Assembly: GCA_020425125.1 (NCBI GenBank)
Contig: JAGQRV010000023.1
Coordinates: 1 to 37,652 of the forward strand
Direction of reading: 5' to 3'
Origin: Paracoccaceae bacterium
GTDB lineage: Bacteria > Pseudomonadota > Alphaproteobacteria > Rhodobacterales > Rhodobacteraceae
DNA length: 37,652 nucleotides
Positions 9,642 through 18,302 of the stretch are shown here, one piece after another. The notes under the pieces were generated by a model, which had not been told where the DNA came from, ran no database searches, and saw nothing but the letters and a program-made list of their open reading frames with translations. The translations under genes were made by a program, and so were the position numbers. Numbering within the stretch: the stretch's first letter is position 1; each line of letters starts with the position of its first letter.

Positions 9642-9962
9642 TCAGGCCGCTTCGGCCTCGGCCTCTGCGAGCCGCCGTTCGCTTTCCTCGCGCGACAGAG
9701 CCACAGACGTGCGCACGCCGCGGCCGACGAATTCCATCAGGCCGTTGACCACCCGTTCGTTCGGGTCGATGCCGGCACAGGTCAGCACCTCACGGCCGTC
9801 ACGCGACCGTGCCCACCGGGCAATCTGCTCGGGGCCATTGCCGTATTTCTTGTCGTCCGCGATTGCGTCGTCGAGTGCTGCCAGTACCACGGCTGCGAAC
9901 AACTTACGCGCACGGGAGCCTTGCTCGTAGTTGAAGGCCGTCGCGTCAACATATTCGCCCAT
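9642..9962 (-). CDS. Small conserved Rhodobacterales protein (DUF6280-like)
   Basis: A 106-residue soluble protein, [20 protein letters not shown] and onward, ending in an acidic Ala/Glu tail ([17 protein letters not shown]). It is predicted to be mostly helical with no membrane segment or recognised catalytic motif. I recall near-identical proteins in many Rhodobacterales as DUF6280, but that family name is from memory and should be treated as tentative. AAAGGAACC lies just before the ATG. It is a single-gene unit with its own terminator (9588-9618), divergent from efp across about 210 bases. Function unknown. Confidence 0.85.
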   Translation of the reverse strand: MGEYVDATAFNYEQGSRARKLFAAVVLAALDDAIADDKKYGNGPEQIARWARSRDGREVLTCAGIDPNERVVNGLMEFVGRGVRTSVALSREESERRLAEAEAEAA

Positions 9963-10015
9963 GAGGGTTCCTTTGTTCTTGCTCTTGTCAGTTCCGAAGT
10001 GCAGGGAATATGCCC

Positions 10016-10028
10016 ATCGGAATCCGAT
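10016..10028. repeat. 13-bp palindrome between divergent genes
   Basis: ATCGGA (10016-10021) and TCCGAT (10023-10028) form a perfect inverted repeat around one central base. It lies 54 bases upstream of the 9642-9962 gene and about 145 bases upstream of efp. It could be a dimeric regulator's site, but a single short palindrome can arise by chance. Confidence 0.3.
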
Positions 10029-10105
10029 TCTGTATTGCGGATTTCACATACCTGCTCTGCTTCTGCTGCATGGCTGTGGCGCGGATTCGATGCTTTCACG
10101 TCGGC

Positions 10106-10134
10106 TTGCGGGCCATTCCTCGCGCGGATATATG
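10106..10134 (+). promoter_or_regulatory. Likely efp promoter
   Basis: TTGCGG (10106-10111) and TATATG (10129-10134) are 17 bases apart and lie about 40 bases before the efp start. The -10 element matches 4 of 6 consensus bases and the -35 matches 3 of 6, with ideal spacing. Transcription would begin near 10141. Confidence 0.42.
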
Positions 10135-10173
10135 AGCGCTACCATATCTGTCAACCACAACCACGAGGGCGTG

Positions 10174-10737
10174 ATGCCTAAGATCAACGGAAACGAGATT
10201 CGGCCCGGGAACGTGCTGGAGCATAACGGCGGGTTGTGGGCGGCCGTGAAGGTGGATCATGTGAAGCCCGGCAAGGGCGGGGCCTTCGCGCAGGTGGAGC
10301 TCAGGAACCTCCGCAACGGGTCCAAGCTGAACGAGCGCTTCCGCTCGGCCGACAAGGTGGAGCGCGTCCGGCTGGAGCAGAAGGACCAGCAGTTCCTCTA
10401 TGAAACCGATGGCAGACTCGTGTTCATGGATGCCGAGACCTATGACCAGATCGAGCTTCCGGCCGACATCCTGGGCGAGCGCCGTCCGTTCCTGCAGGAC
10501 GGCATGACCATCGTGGTGGAGTTCTACGACAGCGAGGCGCTGAACGCGACGCTGCCGCAGAAGGTGACCTGCAAGGTGGTGGAGACCGAACCGGTGGTAA
10601 AAGGTCAGACAGCAGCGAACAGCTTCAAGCCGGCGATCCTCGACAACGGGGTCAAGGTGATGGTGCCGCCCTTCGTCGGACCGGACGAGGACATCGTCGT
10701 CAACACCGAGACGATGGAGTATTCCGAGCGGGCCTGA
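10174..10737 (+). CDS. efp: Elongation factor P
   Basis: A 187-residue EF-P, starting at ATG 10174 after GAGGGC. The N-terminal KOW-like domain carries [16 protein letters not shown] with the loop lysine at residue 34, the position modified in many bacteria. The two OB domains follow ([40 protein letters not shown], the EF-P signature region). EF-P binds next to the P-site tRNA and relieves stalling at polyproline stretches. The enzyme that modifies Lys34, if any, is not in this window. It is a standalone gene followed after 124 bases by an unrelated membrane protein gene. Confidence 0.97.
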   Translation: MPKINGNEIRPGNVLEHNGGLWAAVKVDHVKPGKGGAFAQVELRNLRNGSKLNERFRSADKVERVRLEQKDQQFLYETDGRLVFMDAETYDQIELPADILGERRPFLQDGMTIVVEFYDSEALNATLPQKVTCKVVETEPVVKGQTAANSFKPAILDNGVKVMVPPFVGPDEDIVVNTETMEYSERA

Positions 10738-10861
10738 TTGCGGCCCGCGGGGCGGTCGGACCCGCATCGGACTTCTATCGGAATTGCACCGGACATTCAT
10801 CGGGTCGCGGCCGGATTGCCGGCATCGGCCCCGAGATCGCCCGGCACAGGAGACAGCCGCC

Positions 10862-11575
10862 ATGTCGACACCCGTGGCGCCGGCCGAGGCGGTCCGGATG
10901 GCCCGGATCGCCGGGGCGCTTTACCTCGTCATCATCCTGTGCGGAATCTGGAGCGAAGCGGCCGTGCGCGGCGGTCTGGCGGTGCCGGGCGACCCGGCGG
11001 CGACTGCGGCGCACATCCTCGAAGCGGGTCCGCTGCTCCGGCTGAGCATCCTTGCCGATGCGCTGATGGCGCTGGCGGATGTGGGGCTGGCCGTGCTGCT
11101 CTATGTCCTGCTGCGCCCGGCGGGGCCGGTCCTGGCGCTGATGGCGATGGCCTTCCGGCTGGTGCAGGCAGCCGCCATCGCGGCGGCGCTGTCGTTCCAG
11201 TTCGCGGCGCTTCGGGTACTCGATCCGCCGTTTCCCGGAAATGACCCTCTCGCCGCCGTGTTCCTGTCGGTTCAGGCGCACGGCTACGATCTGGGGCTGA
11301 TCTTCTTTGGCGTGAACTGCCTGCTGGTTGCGGTCCTTCTGATCCGGGCGCCATTCGCCCCGGCCATGCTCGGCTGGCTGATCGCGGCCGCCGGCGCGGT
11401 CTATCTGACCGGCAGCATCCTGCGCTTTGCCGCGCCCGGCCTCTGGGCCGGTTTCCAGCCCGCCTATCTTGTGCCCCTGGTGGCCGAGGCGGCATTCTGT
11501 CTGTGGCTGCTGTTTCGCGGGCCGGACCGGGCGGGGTGGATGCGCGCCGCGGATTCTGCGGCGCGCCAGCGCTGA
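10862..11575 (+). CDS. DUF4386-type integral membrane protein
   Basis: A 237-residue protein starting at ATG 10862, with GGAGAC upstream (MSTPVAPAEAVRMARIAGAL). It has about six hydrophobic segments, including ALYLVIILCGIWSEAAV, LADALMALADVGLAVLLYVL, GPVLALMAMAFRLVQAAAI, GLIFFGVNCLLVAVLLI and LGWLIAAAGAVYLTGSI. The RIAGALYLxIIxxG start and the FRLVQAA and YDLGLIFFGVNCLLV blocks match DUF4386 proteins as I remember them. Function is unknown for the family. Its stop lies nine bases from the stop of the convergent DUF302 gene, so the two 3' ends face each other with no visible terminator. Confidence 0.82.
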   Translation: MSTPVAPAEAVRMARIAGALYLVIILCGIWSEAAVRGGLAVPGDPAATAAHILEAGPLLRLSILADALMALADVGLAVLLYVLLRPAGPVLALMAMAFRLVQAAAIAAALSFQFAALRVLDPPFPGNDPLAAVFLSVQAHGYDLGLIFFGVNCLLVAVLLIRAPFAPAMLGWLIAAAGAVYLTGSILRFAAPGLWAGFQPAYLVPLVAEAAFCLWLLFRGPDRAGWMRAADSAARQR

Positions 11576-11584
11576 GAGGGCGCG

Positions 11585-11986
11585 TCAGGCCGCCAGCGCG
11601 GCGCCAACCCGACCGAGCCGGGCGCGGGCATCCTCCGACAGCGCGCGGATCGCATCCGAGTCGTTCAGATCGCCGACAGAGAGCATCGCGGCGGCGTCGA
11701 CGATGCGCACGCGCGCAGCGTCTCCGCGTTCCTCGACGACGATGTTGCAGGGCAGGAGCAGGCCCACTTCGGGCCGTGCTTCCACCGCCATCTTGGCCAT
11801 CTTCGGATTGCAGGCGCCCAGAATCGCATAGCGGCGGAACTCGGCGCCCAGCTTGTCCCGGAACGCCTTGTCGAGATCGACGCGCGAGACGATGCCGAAG
11901 CCTTCGGCGGCAAGGGCCGCGGTGACCCGTTCCACGGCCGCGTCGAAGGACTCGGCGACGTCGATGGTTTGCCCGAGATCGCTCAT
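11585..11986 (-). CDS. DUF302 domain protein
   Basis: A 133-residue protein starting at ATG 11986, with a strong AAAGGAGAA just upstream. It has the DUF302 pattern: an N-terminal amphipathic segment (FDAAVERVTAALAAEGFGIV), the core YAILGACNPKMAKMAVEARP and LLLPCNIVVEE, with the conserved GACNP and LLPCN cysteines. No signal peptide is visible, so it should be cytoplasmic. DUF302 proteins are small heat-stable homodimers, often found near stress or redox genes, and their biochemical role is unclear. It lies downstream of the xylose operon on the same strand, but 212 bases and a hairpin separate them. Confidence 0.9.
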   Translation of the reverse strand: MSDLGQTIDVAESFDAAVERVTAALAAEGFGIVSRVDLDKAFRDKLGAEFRRYAILGACNPKMAKMAVEARPEVGLLLPCNIVVEERGDAARVRIVDAAAMLSVGDLNDSDAIRALSEDARARLGRVGAALAA

Positions 11987-12142
11987 CGCACTTCTCCTTT
12001 CATGGACGACAGATGCATGAAACGGGATATGTGGCGCGGCACGGGGCCGCGCAAGTGAAGCGGCGGCATCCGTGTCAATCTGACCCGAAGACGGGAAAGG
12101 ATGGACAGACGCCGCGCGACTGCGCCGGGCGGCCGGGGATAT

Positions 12143-12169
12143 GACAGGGGCGGGAGCGCCGTCCCTGTC
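12143..12169 (-). terminator. Hairpin after the xylose operon, possible terminator
   Basis: GACAGGG (12143-12149) pairs with CCCTGTC (12163-12169), and three inner pairs extend it around a short loop. It lies 30 bases past the xylA stop on the minus strand, but no U-rich run follows, so termination there would be weak or factor-dependent. Confidence 0.35.
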
Positions 12170-12198
12170 TTCGGCTTTCGCCACGGTCGCTGCGCCGG

Positions 12199-13500
12199 TC
12201 ATACGAAGCGGTTGACGATGTTTTCCAGGCGTTCCTGCCGCCCCGAGACAGGCCGCGGATTGACCCCTTCGGCCAGCACGCGGGCCGCGACGGTGGCAAG
12301 GTCTGACTGAAGCATCTGCTGGGCTTCCGGCGCGTCCCAGCCGGCATAGCGCTCGTCCCGCATCGCCTGCAGCGTACCGTCCTCGAGCATCCGGTAGGCG
12401 GCCTTGAGGCCCGCGGCGCAGGTATCCATCCCGCCGACATGCGCGGCGATCAGGTCCATCGGGTCGAGGCTCTGTCGGCGCAGCTTCGAGTCGAAGTTGG
12501 TGCCGCCGGTGGTGAACCCGCCCGCCTTGAGGATCTCGTAATAGGCCAGTGCCACCTCGGGTACGTTGTTGGGGAACTGGTCGGTATCCCAGCCCGACTG
12601 GTAATCGTTGCGGTTCATGTCGATCGAGCCGAGAATGCCCAGCGAGGCGGCCATCGCCAGTTCGTGCTCGAAGGAATGACCGGCGAGGATGGCATGGCCC
12701 TGCTCGATGTTGAGCTTGACCTCGCCTTCCAGCCCGTACTGCTTGAGGAAGCCGTAGATCGTGCCGACGTCGTAGTCGTACTGGTGCTTCGTCGGCTCCT
12801 GCGGTTTCGGCTCGATCAGCAGCGTGCCTTCGAAGCCGATCTTCCGGGCGTAGTCCACGACCATGTTGAGGAAGCGCCCGGCCTGCTCGCGCTCGCGCTT
12901 GAGGTCGGTGTTCAAGAGCGTCTCGTAGCCTTCCCGCCCGCCCCAGAGCACGTAGTTCTGCCCGCCCAGCCGGTGGGTCGCGTCGATGCAGGTCTTCACC
13001 GTTGCCGCCGCGAAGGCGAAGACCTCGGGGTCGGGATTGGTCGCAGCTCCGGCCATGAAACGGCGATGCGAAAAAAGGTTCGCCGTGCCCCAGAGCAGCC
13101 CGATGCCGGCCTTCTCCATCTTCTGGCCGATATAGTCGACGATCTCGTCGAGGTTGCGGGTGTTCTCGGCAAAACCGGCGCCTTCGGGGCGGATATCGGC
13201 ATCGTGGAAGCAGAAGTACGGCTGGCCGAGGATCGCGAACATCTCGAACGCCGCGTCGGCCTTCATCTTGGCATGGTCCATGTCGTCGCCGAACCACGGC
13301 CGCTCGAAGGTCTGGCCGCCGAACGGATCGCCCCCCGGCCAGGCGAAGCTGTGCCACCAGGCAATGGCGAAGCGGAGATGCTCTTCCAGCCGCTTTCCGC
13401 CCAGCATCTCGTCGGGATCGTAGTGGCGGTAGGCAAGCTCGCTGGTGGTGGCTGGACCCTCGAACTTGACGGGGGCGATACCGGCGAAGAAGTCGGTCAT
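12199..13500 (-). CDS. xylA: Xylose isomerase
   Basis: A 433-residue class II xylose isomerase converting D-xylose to D-xylulose. The catalytic His/Asp pair lies in [12 protein letters not shown] (His99, Asp102, by count). Metal-ligand regions are [39 protein letters not shown] and [20 protein letters not shown]. The NIEQGHA version, in place of the enteric NIEANHA, is common in alphaproteobacteria. Length and both ends fit the family. It is the last gene of the xylFHGBA operon; its ATG overlaps the xylB stop in an ATGA, so translation is coupled. Confidence 0.97.
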   Translation of the reverse strand: MTDFFAGIAPVKFEGPATTSELAYRHYDPDEMLGGKRLEEHLRFAIAWWHSFAWPGGDPFGGQTFERPWFGDDMDHAKMKADAAFEMFAILGQPYFCFHDADIRPEGAGFAENTRNLDEIVDYIGQKMEKAGIGLLWGTANLFSHRRFMAGAATNPDPEVFAFAAATVKTCIDATHRLGGQNYVLWGGREGYETLLNTDLKREREQAGRFLNMVVDYARKIGFEGTLLIEPKPQEPTKHQYDYDVGTIYGFLKQYGLEGEVKLNIEQGHAILAGHSFEHELAMAASLGILGSIDMNRNDYQSGWDTDQFPNNVPEVALAYYEILKAGGFTTGGTNFDSKLRRQSLDPMDLIAAHVGGMDTCAAGLKAAYRMLEDGTLQAMRDERYAGWDAPEAQQMLQSDLATVAARVLAEGVNPRPVSGRQERLENIVNRFV

Positions 13501-14936
13501 GAGAGATCCTTGAGGGCTTTGTAGGTCTGTCTGTAGCGGCCATGGGCGTCAGCGAAGGCCTGCGCGAGGCCCGCCTCGGGCGCGACCATGCGGGCGATGG
13601 CCGGCGGCGCGGCGATTTCGGGCCCGGCGCCCGTCGCGGCCATCAGGCCGAGCCGTGCCGCGCCGAACGCGGCGCCGAAATCCCCGGCCTCCGGAACTTC
13701 AACCGGCAGGCCGAGCGCGGTGGCGATGGCCGACAACCAGTAGGCCGAGCGGCTGCCGCCGCCGACGGCGATCAGGCTGTCGATATGGGTGCCGGTGGCG
13801 GTGAGCGCGTCGAGGCTGTCGCGAAGCGCGAACGCCACGCCCTCCAGGACCGCGCGGGTTCCGGCCTCGGTGTCGGTGGCGTGTTCGAGCCCGATCAGCG
13901 CGCCGCGGATGCGCGCGTCGTTGTGGGGCGTTCGCTCGCCGCCGAGATAGGGCAGGAAGAGCGTCCGCCCGGGCGCCTGCACCGCGCCGAGCTTTCCGGT
14001 CAGGTCGGCCGGGGTCTGGCCGGTGAAGCGGGCGAACCAGCTGAGGCTGTCGGCCGCCGACAGGATCACCCCCATCTGGTGCCAGGTTTCCGGCACGGCG
14101 TGGCAGAAGGTGTGCACCGAGCTGGCCGCGTCGGGGCTGTAGCGGGCGGTCGAGGCAAAGAGCACGCCCGATGTCCCGAGCGAGACGAAGCCCCTGCCGG
14201 GCGTGACTGCGCCGACGCCGACCGCCGAAGCCGCGTTGTCGCCGCCGCCGCCGGCCACGACCACGTCCGGGGCGAGGCCCCAGCGCTCGGCGATCTCGGA
14301 CCGGACCGTGCCCGAGACGGCCGAACCTTCGACCAGGGACGGCATCCGGGCGCGATCGAGCCCGGTCTTTGAGAGCAGCGTGTCCGACCAGTCCCGTGCG
14401 CCAACGTCGAGCCAGCTGGTTCCGGCCGCATCGGACATGTCCGACACGGCGTCGCCGGTCAGCCAGAGCCGCAGATAGTCCTTGGGCAGCAGGACCTGCG
14501 CGACCTTGCCGAAGATTTCGGGCTCGTTCCGCGCCACCCAGACCAGCTTCGGCGCAGTGAAGCCGGGGAAGACGATGTTGCCCGAGATGGCGCGGAACTC
14601 CGGATCGGCGTCGAGTTCCGCGGCTTCGGCATGCGAGCGGGTGTCGTTCCACAGGATGCAGGGCCGCAATACATTGTCGGCCTTGTCGAGGAGGGTGGCG
14701 CCGTGCATGTGGCCCGACAGGCCGATGCCGCGGACCTTGTCGAGCGGCTGCCGCGATGCCAGCGTGTCGAGGGTGGAGGAGACCGCGGTGACCCAGTCGG
14801 CGGGGCGCTGTTCGGACCAGCCGGGATGCGGGCGCTGAACGTCGAGCGCGGCATGCGCCTCGTCCACCACCTTCTGCGCCTCGTCGATCAGGAGCGCCTT
14901 GAGTCCCGACGTGCCGAGATCGAGTCCGATATACAT
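13497..14936 (-). CDS. xylB: Xylulokinase
   Basis: A 479-residue FGGY-family kinase phosphorylating D-xylulose to xylulose 5-phosphate for the pentose phosphate pathway. The N-terminus [18 protein letters not shown] is the first phosphate-binding loop with the conserved Asp. [27 protein letters not shown] and [16 protein letters not shown] (with the catalytic Asp) are xylulokinase hallmarks; [18 protein letters not shown] forms the adenosine site. The ATG at 14936 overlaps the xylG stop as TGATG, and the 3' end overlaps xylA by four bases. Longer open reading upstream is out of register with the real xylG product and is not part of this protein. Confidence 0.96.
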   Translation of the reverse strand: MYIGLDLGTSGLKALLIDEAQKVVDEAHAALDVQRPHPGWSEQRPADWVTAVSSTLDTLASRQPLDKVRGIGLSGHMHGATLLDKADNVLRPCILWNDTRSHAEAAELDADPEFRAISGNIVFPGFTAPKLVWVARNEPEIFGKVAQVLLPKDYLRLWLTGDAVSDMSDAAGTSWLDVGARDWSDTLLSKTGLDRARMPSLVEGSAVSGTVRSEIAERWGLAPDVVVAGGGGDNAASAVGVGAVTPGRGFVSLGTSGVLFASTARYSPDAASSVHTFCHAVPETWHQMGVILSAADSLSWFARFTGQTPADLTGKLGAVQAPGRTLFLPYLGGERTPHNDARIRGALIGLEHATDTEAGTRAVLEGVAFALRDSLDALTATGTHIDSLIAVGGGSRSAYWLSAIATALGLPVEVPEAGDFGAAFGAARLGLMAATGAGPEIAAPPAIARMVAPEAGLAQAFADAHGRYRQTYKALKDLS

Positions 14937-15682
14937 CACGCCGCCACCGCGGGCTTCTTGCCCATGATGATCATGCCGAGGATGTCGTCCTCGGTGACGT
15001 CCTCGACCCGGACCGTGGCGACGAGCTGGCCGTTCTTCATCACCGACACCCGGTCGCAGAGCGACATCATCTGTCGCGTGTCGTGGGAGATCAGGAAGAT
15101 GCCGAGGCCCTGGGCCTTGAGCTCCATGATCAGGTCGCAGACCATCTGGGTCTCGTGGACGCCGAGCGCCGCGGTCGGTTCGTCCATGATCAGGATCTTG
15201 GCGTTGAAGTAGACCGCGCGCGCGATCGCGACCGACTGGCGCTGTCCGCCCGAAAGCGCCTTCACCGGCGCCTTCAGCTTGCGGAAGTTGGGGTTGAGAC
15301 GCGCCATGATCTTGCGCGTCTCGGCTTCCATCTTGGCATCGTTCAGCATCCCGGTCCCGGTGACGATCTCGCGGCCCAGGAACAGGTTCGCGGGCGCGTC
15401 GAGATTGTCGGCCAGTGCGAGCGTCTGATAGATCGTCTCGATGTTCTGCTCGCGCGCGTCGCGGGGCGAGGCGATGGTGACCGGCTTGCCGTTGATCCGG
15501 ATCTCGCCCGAGTCGGCCTTGTAGGCGCCCGACAGGCATTTGATCAGGGTCGACTTGCCGGCACCGTTATGCCCCAGCAGCCCCACGACTTCGCCCGCGT
15601 GGAGGTCGATCGACACGTGGTCCACGGCCTGGACGCCGCCAAAGGCGATGGAGATGTCCTTCATTTCGACGAGCGGTGTCAT
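14936..15682 (-). CDS. xylG: Xylose ABC transporter ATPase, single-domain
   Basis: A 248-residue ABC ATPase with Walker [12 protein letters not shown], signature [13 protein letters not shown], Walker [13 protein letters not shown] and the H-loop ISHDTRQM. It has one nucleotide-binding domain, about half the length of E. coli XylG, which carries two in tandem. It would therefore work as a homodimer, as do FrcA-type ATPases of alphaproteobacteria. I start at ATG 15682, which overlaps the xylH stop as TGATG; an adjacent GTG at 15685 is an alternative. The xylose assignment comes from its neighbours. Confidence 0.93.
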   Translation of the reverse strand: MTPLVEMKDISIAFGGVQAVDHVSIDLHAGEVVGLLGHNGAGKSTLIKCLSGAYKADSGEIRINGKPVTIASPRDAREQNIETIYQTLALADNLDAPANLFLGREIVTGTGMLNDAKMEAETRKIMARLNPNFRKLKAPVKALSGGQRQSVAIARAVYFNAKILIMDEPTAALGVHETQMVCDLIMELKAQGLGIFLISHDTRQMMSLCDRVSVMKNGQLVATVRVEDVTEDDILGMIIMGKKPAVAA

Positions 15683-16974
15683 CACAGCTCTCCCGTGCGC
15701 TTGCGATAGAGGATGTCGACGAGGACGGCGAGGACGAGGACGACGCCGACGACGATGTTCTGGAACGGCGCGTCGACGCCGACCATGGCCATGCCCGATT
15801 GCAGCGACTGCATGATCAGCGCGCCGAGGATGGCGCCGTGGATGGTGCCGAGCCCGCCCGAAAGCGCCGTGCCGCCGATCACCGCCGCGGCAATCACGCG
15901 AAGCTCGTCGAGCGTGCCGATGTCGTTCGAATGGAATGACAGACGCGCCGAGGCGACGACAGCGGAGAGAGCGCAGAGGATGCCCATGATCATGAAGATC
16001 TTTACGGTCAGAAGGCGCGTATTGATGCCCGAAAGCTCGGCCGCGTCGGGGTTGCCGCCGGTGGCGAAGATGTAGCGGCCCAGCCGGGTGCGGGTGGCGA
16101 TGATGGTCATCACCACGGCGATGGCGATCAGCAGGAGCACCGATATCGGAAGTCCGTAGGCTGCGGTGTAGCCCTCGGGCATGGTTTCGCCCCTTGCCTG
16201 GAAGGCGCGCTCCAGCACGCGGCTGGGCACGTCGTAGGCGTTGAGGATGGCGACGAAGCCGAAGATCACCAGCGCGGTCACGCCGCTCATCGCCAGTTCC
16301 GCCCAGGCCGGCTTCACCGGCTGCTCATGGGCAAGCTTGTTGCGACGGGCGCTCCATTGCGCGGCCACGGTGGCGGCAACGGCGAGAGCGGCGACGATCC
16401 ACGACCACGTGGCTCCGAGCGTGCCGCCGATGCCGCCGAAGGTCAGGAAGGTCGGGTCGAGCGGACCGATGGTCTGACCGGAGGTGATGTACCAGGCGAC
16501 GTTGCGCCAGACGAGCAGACCGCCCAGCGTCACGATGAAAGCCGGGATTCCGAGATAGCCGACGAGATAGCCGTGAAACGCGCCGATCAGTGCCCCCACG
16601 GCGATGCCGATCAGGATGGCCACCCAAGGGATCAGCGGGTTGCCAAGACCGAGACCGAGCGTGTCGGGCAGGAACCGCGTCTGGACGACGGCCATCACCG
16701 CCGAGCAGGTGGCCAGGATCGAGCCCACCGACAGGTCGATGTGCCGGGTGACGATGACGAAGACCATGCCGGTTGCCATGATTGCCACCGAGACAGTCTG
16801 GATCGTCAGGTTGAAGATGTTGCGCGGGGTAAGGAACTGTCCCCCGGTGATCACATTGAAGACGATGCAGACGACGGCGAAGGCGCCGACCATCCCGAGA
16901 AGCCGTGTGTCGATCTCGAGGGTCTGGATGAGGCTGCGCTTCGGAAGCGGCGATGCGGAAGCGGTGTCGGACAT
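15682..16974 (-). CDS. xylH: Xylose ABC transporter permease
   Basis: A 430-residue inner-membrane permease of the CUT2/RbsC-XylH class with about ten hydrophobic segments. Recognisable blocks are TARGET-like [36 protein letters not shown], the conserved [19 protein letters not shown] loop that contacts the ATPase, and [18 protein letters not shown]. Its length (longer than RbsC) and a hydrophilic insert around residues 205-225 ([15 protein letters not shown]) fit the XylH subgroup. It is preceded by xylF across an 87-base gap containing a strong hairpin and overlaps xylG by one base. Confidence 0.95.
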   Translation of the reverse strand: MSDTASASPLPKRSLIQTLEIDTRLLGMVGAFAVVCIVFNVITGGQFLTPRNIFNLTIQTVSVAIMATGMVFVIVTRHIDLSVGSILATCSAVMAVVQTRFLPDTLGLGLGNPLIPWVAILIGIAVGALIGAFHGYLVGYLGIPAFIVTLGGLLVWRNVAWYITSGQTIGPLDPTFLTFGGIGGTLGATWSWIVAALAVAATVAAQWSARRNKLAHEQPVKPAWAELAMSGVTALVIFGFVAILNAYDVPSRVLERAFQARGETMPEGYTAAYGLPISVLLLIAIAVVMTIIATRTRLGRYIFATGGNPDAAELSGINTRLLTVKIFMIMGILCALSAVVASARLSFHSNDIGTLDELRVIAAAVIGGTALSGGLGTIHGAILGALIMQSLQSGMAMVGVDAPFQNIVVGVVLVLAVLVDILYRKRTGEL

Positions 16975-17016
16975 GAGGGCATGCTCCGGTGCGGGAGGGG
17001 TGTTCTAACCCGGAAT

Positions 17017-17042
17017 GCGCCCGCGCGTCGCGGCGCGGGCGC
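17017..17042 (-). other. Strong hairpin between xylF and xylH
   Basis: A perfect 10-bp inverted repeat, GCGCCCGCGC (17017-17026) and GCGCGGGCGC (17033-17042), with a 6-base loop. No U-run follows on the minus strand. In this position, just past a binding-protein gene, such a structure usually shields the upstream message from 3' decay or partly attenuates the downstream genes, so that far more binding protein than permease is made. The function is inferred from position. Confidence 0.6.
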
Positions 17043-17061
17043 GTTGATCAGACGGTGCCGA

Positions 17062-18087
17062 TCAGTTGCAGGGCGCGGGTCCGTTCGTCACGCCCTGGCA
17101 CAGCTCGTCTTTGCTGATCCAGCCGGCATCGACGACCACGCTGAGGTTGTCCTTCGTCACCGGGATCGGGGTCAGGAACTTCGCGAAAAGCTCCTTGCCG
17201 CTGGGAGAGGTCCATTTCACGGTGCCGGGGATGTCGGCCATCGCGGTGCCGCCGGCCAGCTCAACGGCGATCTCGCCCGCATTCTTGCCGAGCTCGCGCG
17301 CGTCCTTCCAGACGCTGACGGTCTGGGTGCCGAGCGCGATGCGGTTCAGGGCTGCCTTGTCGCCGTCCTGACCCGAAACCGGGATGCCCTGCATGCCTTG
17401 CGCCGCCAGCGCGGCCACGGCCCCGCCCGCGGTGCCGTCGTTCGATGCGACGACCGCATCCACGGCGTTGTTCTGCGCCGTCAGGATCTGTTCCATGTTG
17501 CGCTGCGCATTGGAGGGCAGCCACTGGTCGGTATAGGCTTCGGCGACGATGGTGATGTCGCCCTTGTCGATGGCATCCTGGAGAACTTCCTGCTGACCGC
17601 CGCGGAGGAAGTCGGCGTTCGGGTCCGTGGGCGATCCCTTGATCATCACGTAGTTGCCCTTGGGCGCCGCTTCGAGCACGGCACGGGCCTGCATCCGGCC
17701 AACCTCGACATTGTCGAAGGTCAGGTAGTAGGCGCGGGGATCGTCGATCAGCCGGTCATAGCCGAGAACCGGAATGCCGTTGTCGGTCGCGCTCTGCACC
17801 GCCGGGATGATCGCCTGGCTGTCCTGGGCGAGAATGATCAGCGCGTCGGCGCCCTGCGAGATCAGCGCCTCGACATCCGACAGCTGCTTCGAGGATGACG
17901 ACTGGGCGTCGGTGGAGATGTACTTGGCGCCGGCCGCGTCGAGTGCGGCCTTGATTGCGCCTTCATCGGTCTTCCAGCGCTCTTCCTGGAAGTTCGACCA
18001 GCTGACGCCCACCACGAGATCGTCGGCCACGGCAATCGCCGCCATGCCAACGGACATCGCCGCGGCGGCGAGTAGTGTCTTATACAT
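17062..18087 (-). CDS. xylF: Periplasmic D-xylose-binding protein
   Basis: A 341-residue type I periplasmic binding protein. A signal peptide (MYKTLLAAAAMSVGMAAIAV) ends before ADDLVVGVSW. The mature protein carries the XylF-like WSNFQEERWKTDEGAIKAAL, GADALIILAQDSQAI and IPVLGYDRLIDD (sugar-contacting Asp/Arg), AVVASNDGTAGGAVAAL and PVSGQDGDKAALN. Two C-terminal cysteines (ELCQGVTNGPAPC) probably form a disulfide. It delivers D-xylose to XylH. AAGGGAGG 7 bases before the ATG is among the strongest ribosome binding sites in the window, fitting high expression. It is the first gene of the operon and divergent from xylR. Confidence 0.96.
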   Translation of the reverse strand: MYKTLLAAAAMSVGMAAIAVADDLVVGVSWSNFQEERWKTDEGAIKAALDAAGAKYISTDAQSSSSKQLSDVEALISQGADALIILAQDSQAIIPAVQSATDNGIPVLGYDRLIDDPRAYYLTFDNVEVGRMQARAVLEAAPKGNYVMIKGSPTDPNADFLRGGQQEVLQDAIDKGDITIVAEAYTDQWLPSNAQRNMEQILTAQNNAVDAVVASNDGTAGGAVAALAAQGMQGIPVSGQDGDKAALNRIALGTQTVSVWKDARELGKNAGEIAVELAGGTAMADIPGTVKWTSPSGKELFAKFLTPIPVTKDNLSVVVDAGWISKDELCQGVTNGPAPCN

Positions 18088-18144
18088 GTAAAGCCTCCCT
18101 TGATTCGCCCGACGAGCGGGCCTCCAGCTTGACTGGATGGGTCA

Positions 18145-18173
18145 TCTATGGCGCACATTTTTTTAGTTGTCAA
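18145..18173 (-). promoter_or_regulatory. xylF operon promoter
   Basis: On the minus strand a consensus TTGACA (18173-18168) is followed after 17 bases by CATAGA (18150-18145). Transcription would start near 18138, about 50 bases before xylF. The -35 is perfect; the -10 matches about half. The -35 lies inside the 18157-18184 palindrome, which fits repression by the adjacent ROK regulator. Confidence 0.6.
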
Positions 18174-18184
18174 AATTAAAAAAT
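18157..18184. promoter_or_regulatory. AT-rich palindrome, likely XylR operator
   Basis: A 28-bp imperfect inverted repeat with 10 of 14 pairs matching. The left half begins ATTTTTTTAGTT and the right half ends AATTAAAAAAT. It is conspicuous in GC-rich DNA and lies between divergent xylF and xylR, as ROK-family operators with A/T arms do. It covers the xylF -35 and also a TTGTCA (18167-18172) that could be the -35 of xylR, so one bound dimer could block both genes. Confidence 0.6.
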
Positions 18185-18226
18185 CAGGATTAGGCTGCAA
18201 ATCGGGCTATGACCGCGTTTCCGAGG

Positions 18227-18255
18227 AATAATCTTGCGCTTGCAGCGAGATTATT
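18227..18255. repeat. Second inverted repeat in the xylF-xylR region
   Basis: AATAATCT (18227-18234) and AGATTATT (18248-18255) are perfect 8-base inverted arms separated by 13 bases. The site lies about 50 bases before the xylR start and about 70 bases from the centre of the first palindrome. It could be a second operator, allowing looping, or a hairpin in the xylR leader. Confidence 0.4.
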
Positions 18256-18302
18256 GCGGTGCGGCGAAGAAAAATATTCAGTCGGAGAACAAAGTCGGGC
18301 CG

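Noticed and set aside
11585-13543. Apparent 652-residue protein ending in DUF302
   Set aside because: The N-terminal part is an out-of-frame reading of xylA. DUF302 has its own ATG at 11986 with a strong ribosome binding site.
13497-15539. Apparent 680-residue fusion of xylulokinase with upstream sequence
   Set aside because: The upstream part is an out-of-frame reading of the ABC ATPase gene. XylB has its own ATG at 14936 coupled to the xylG stop.
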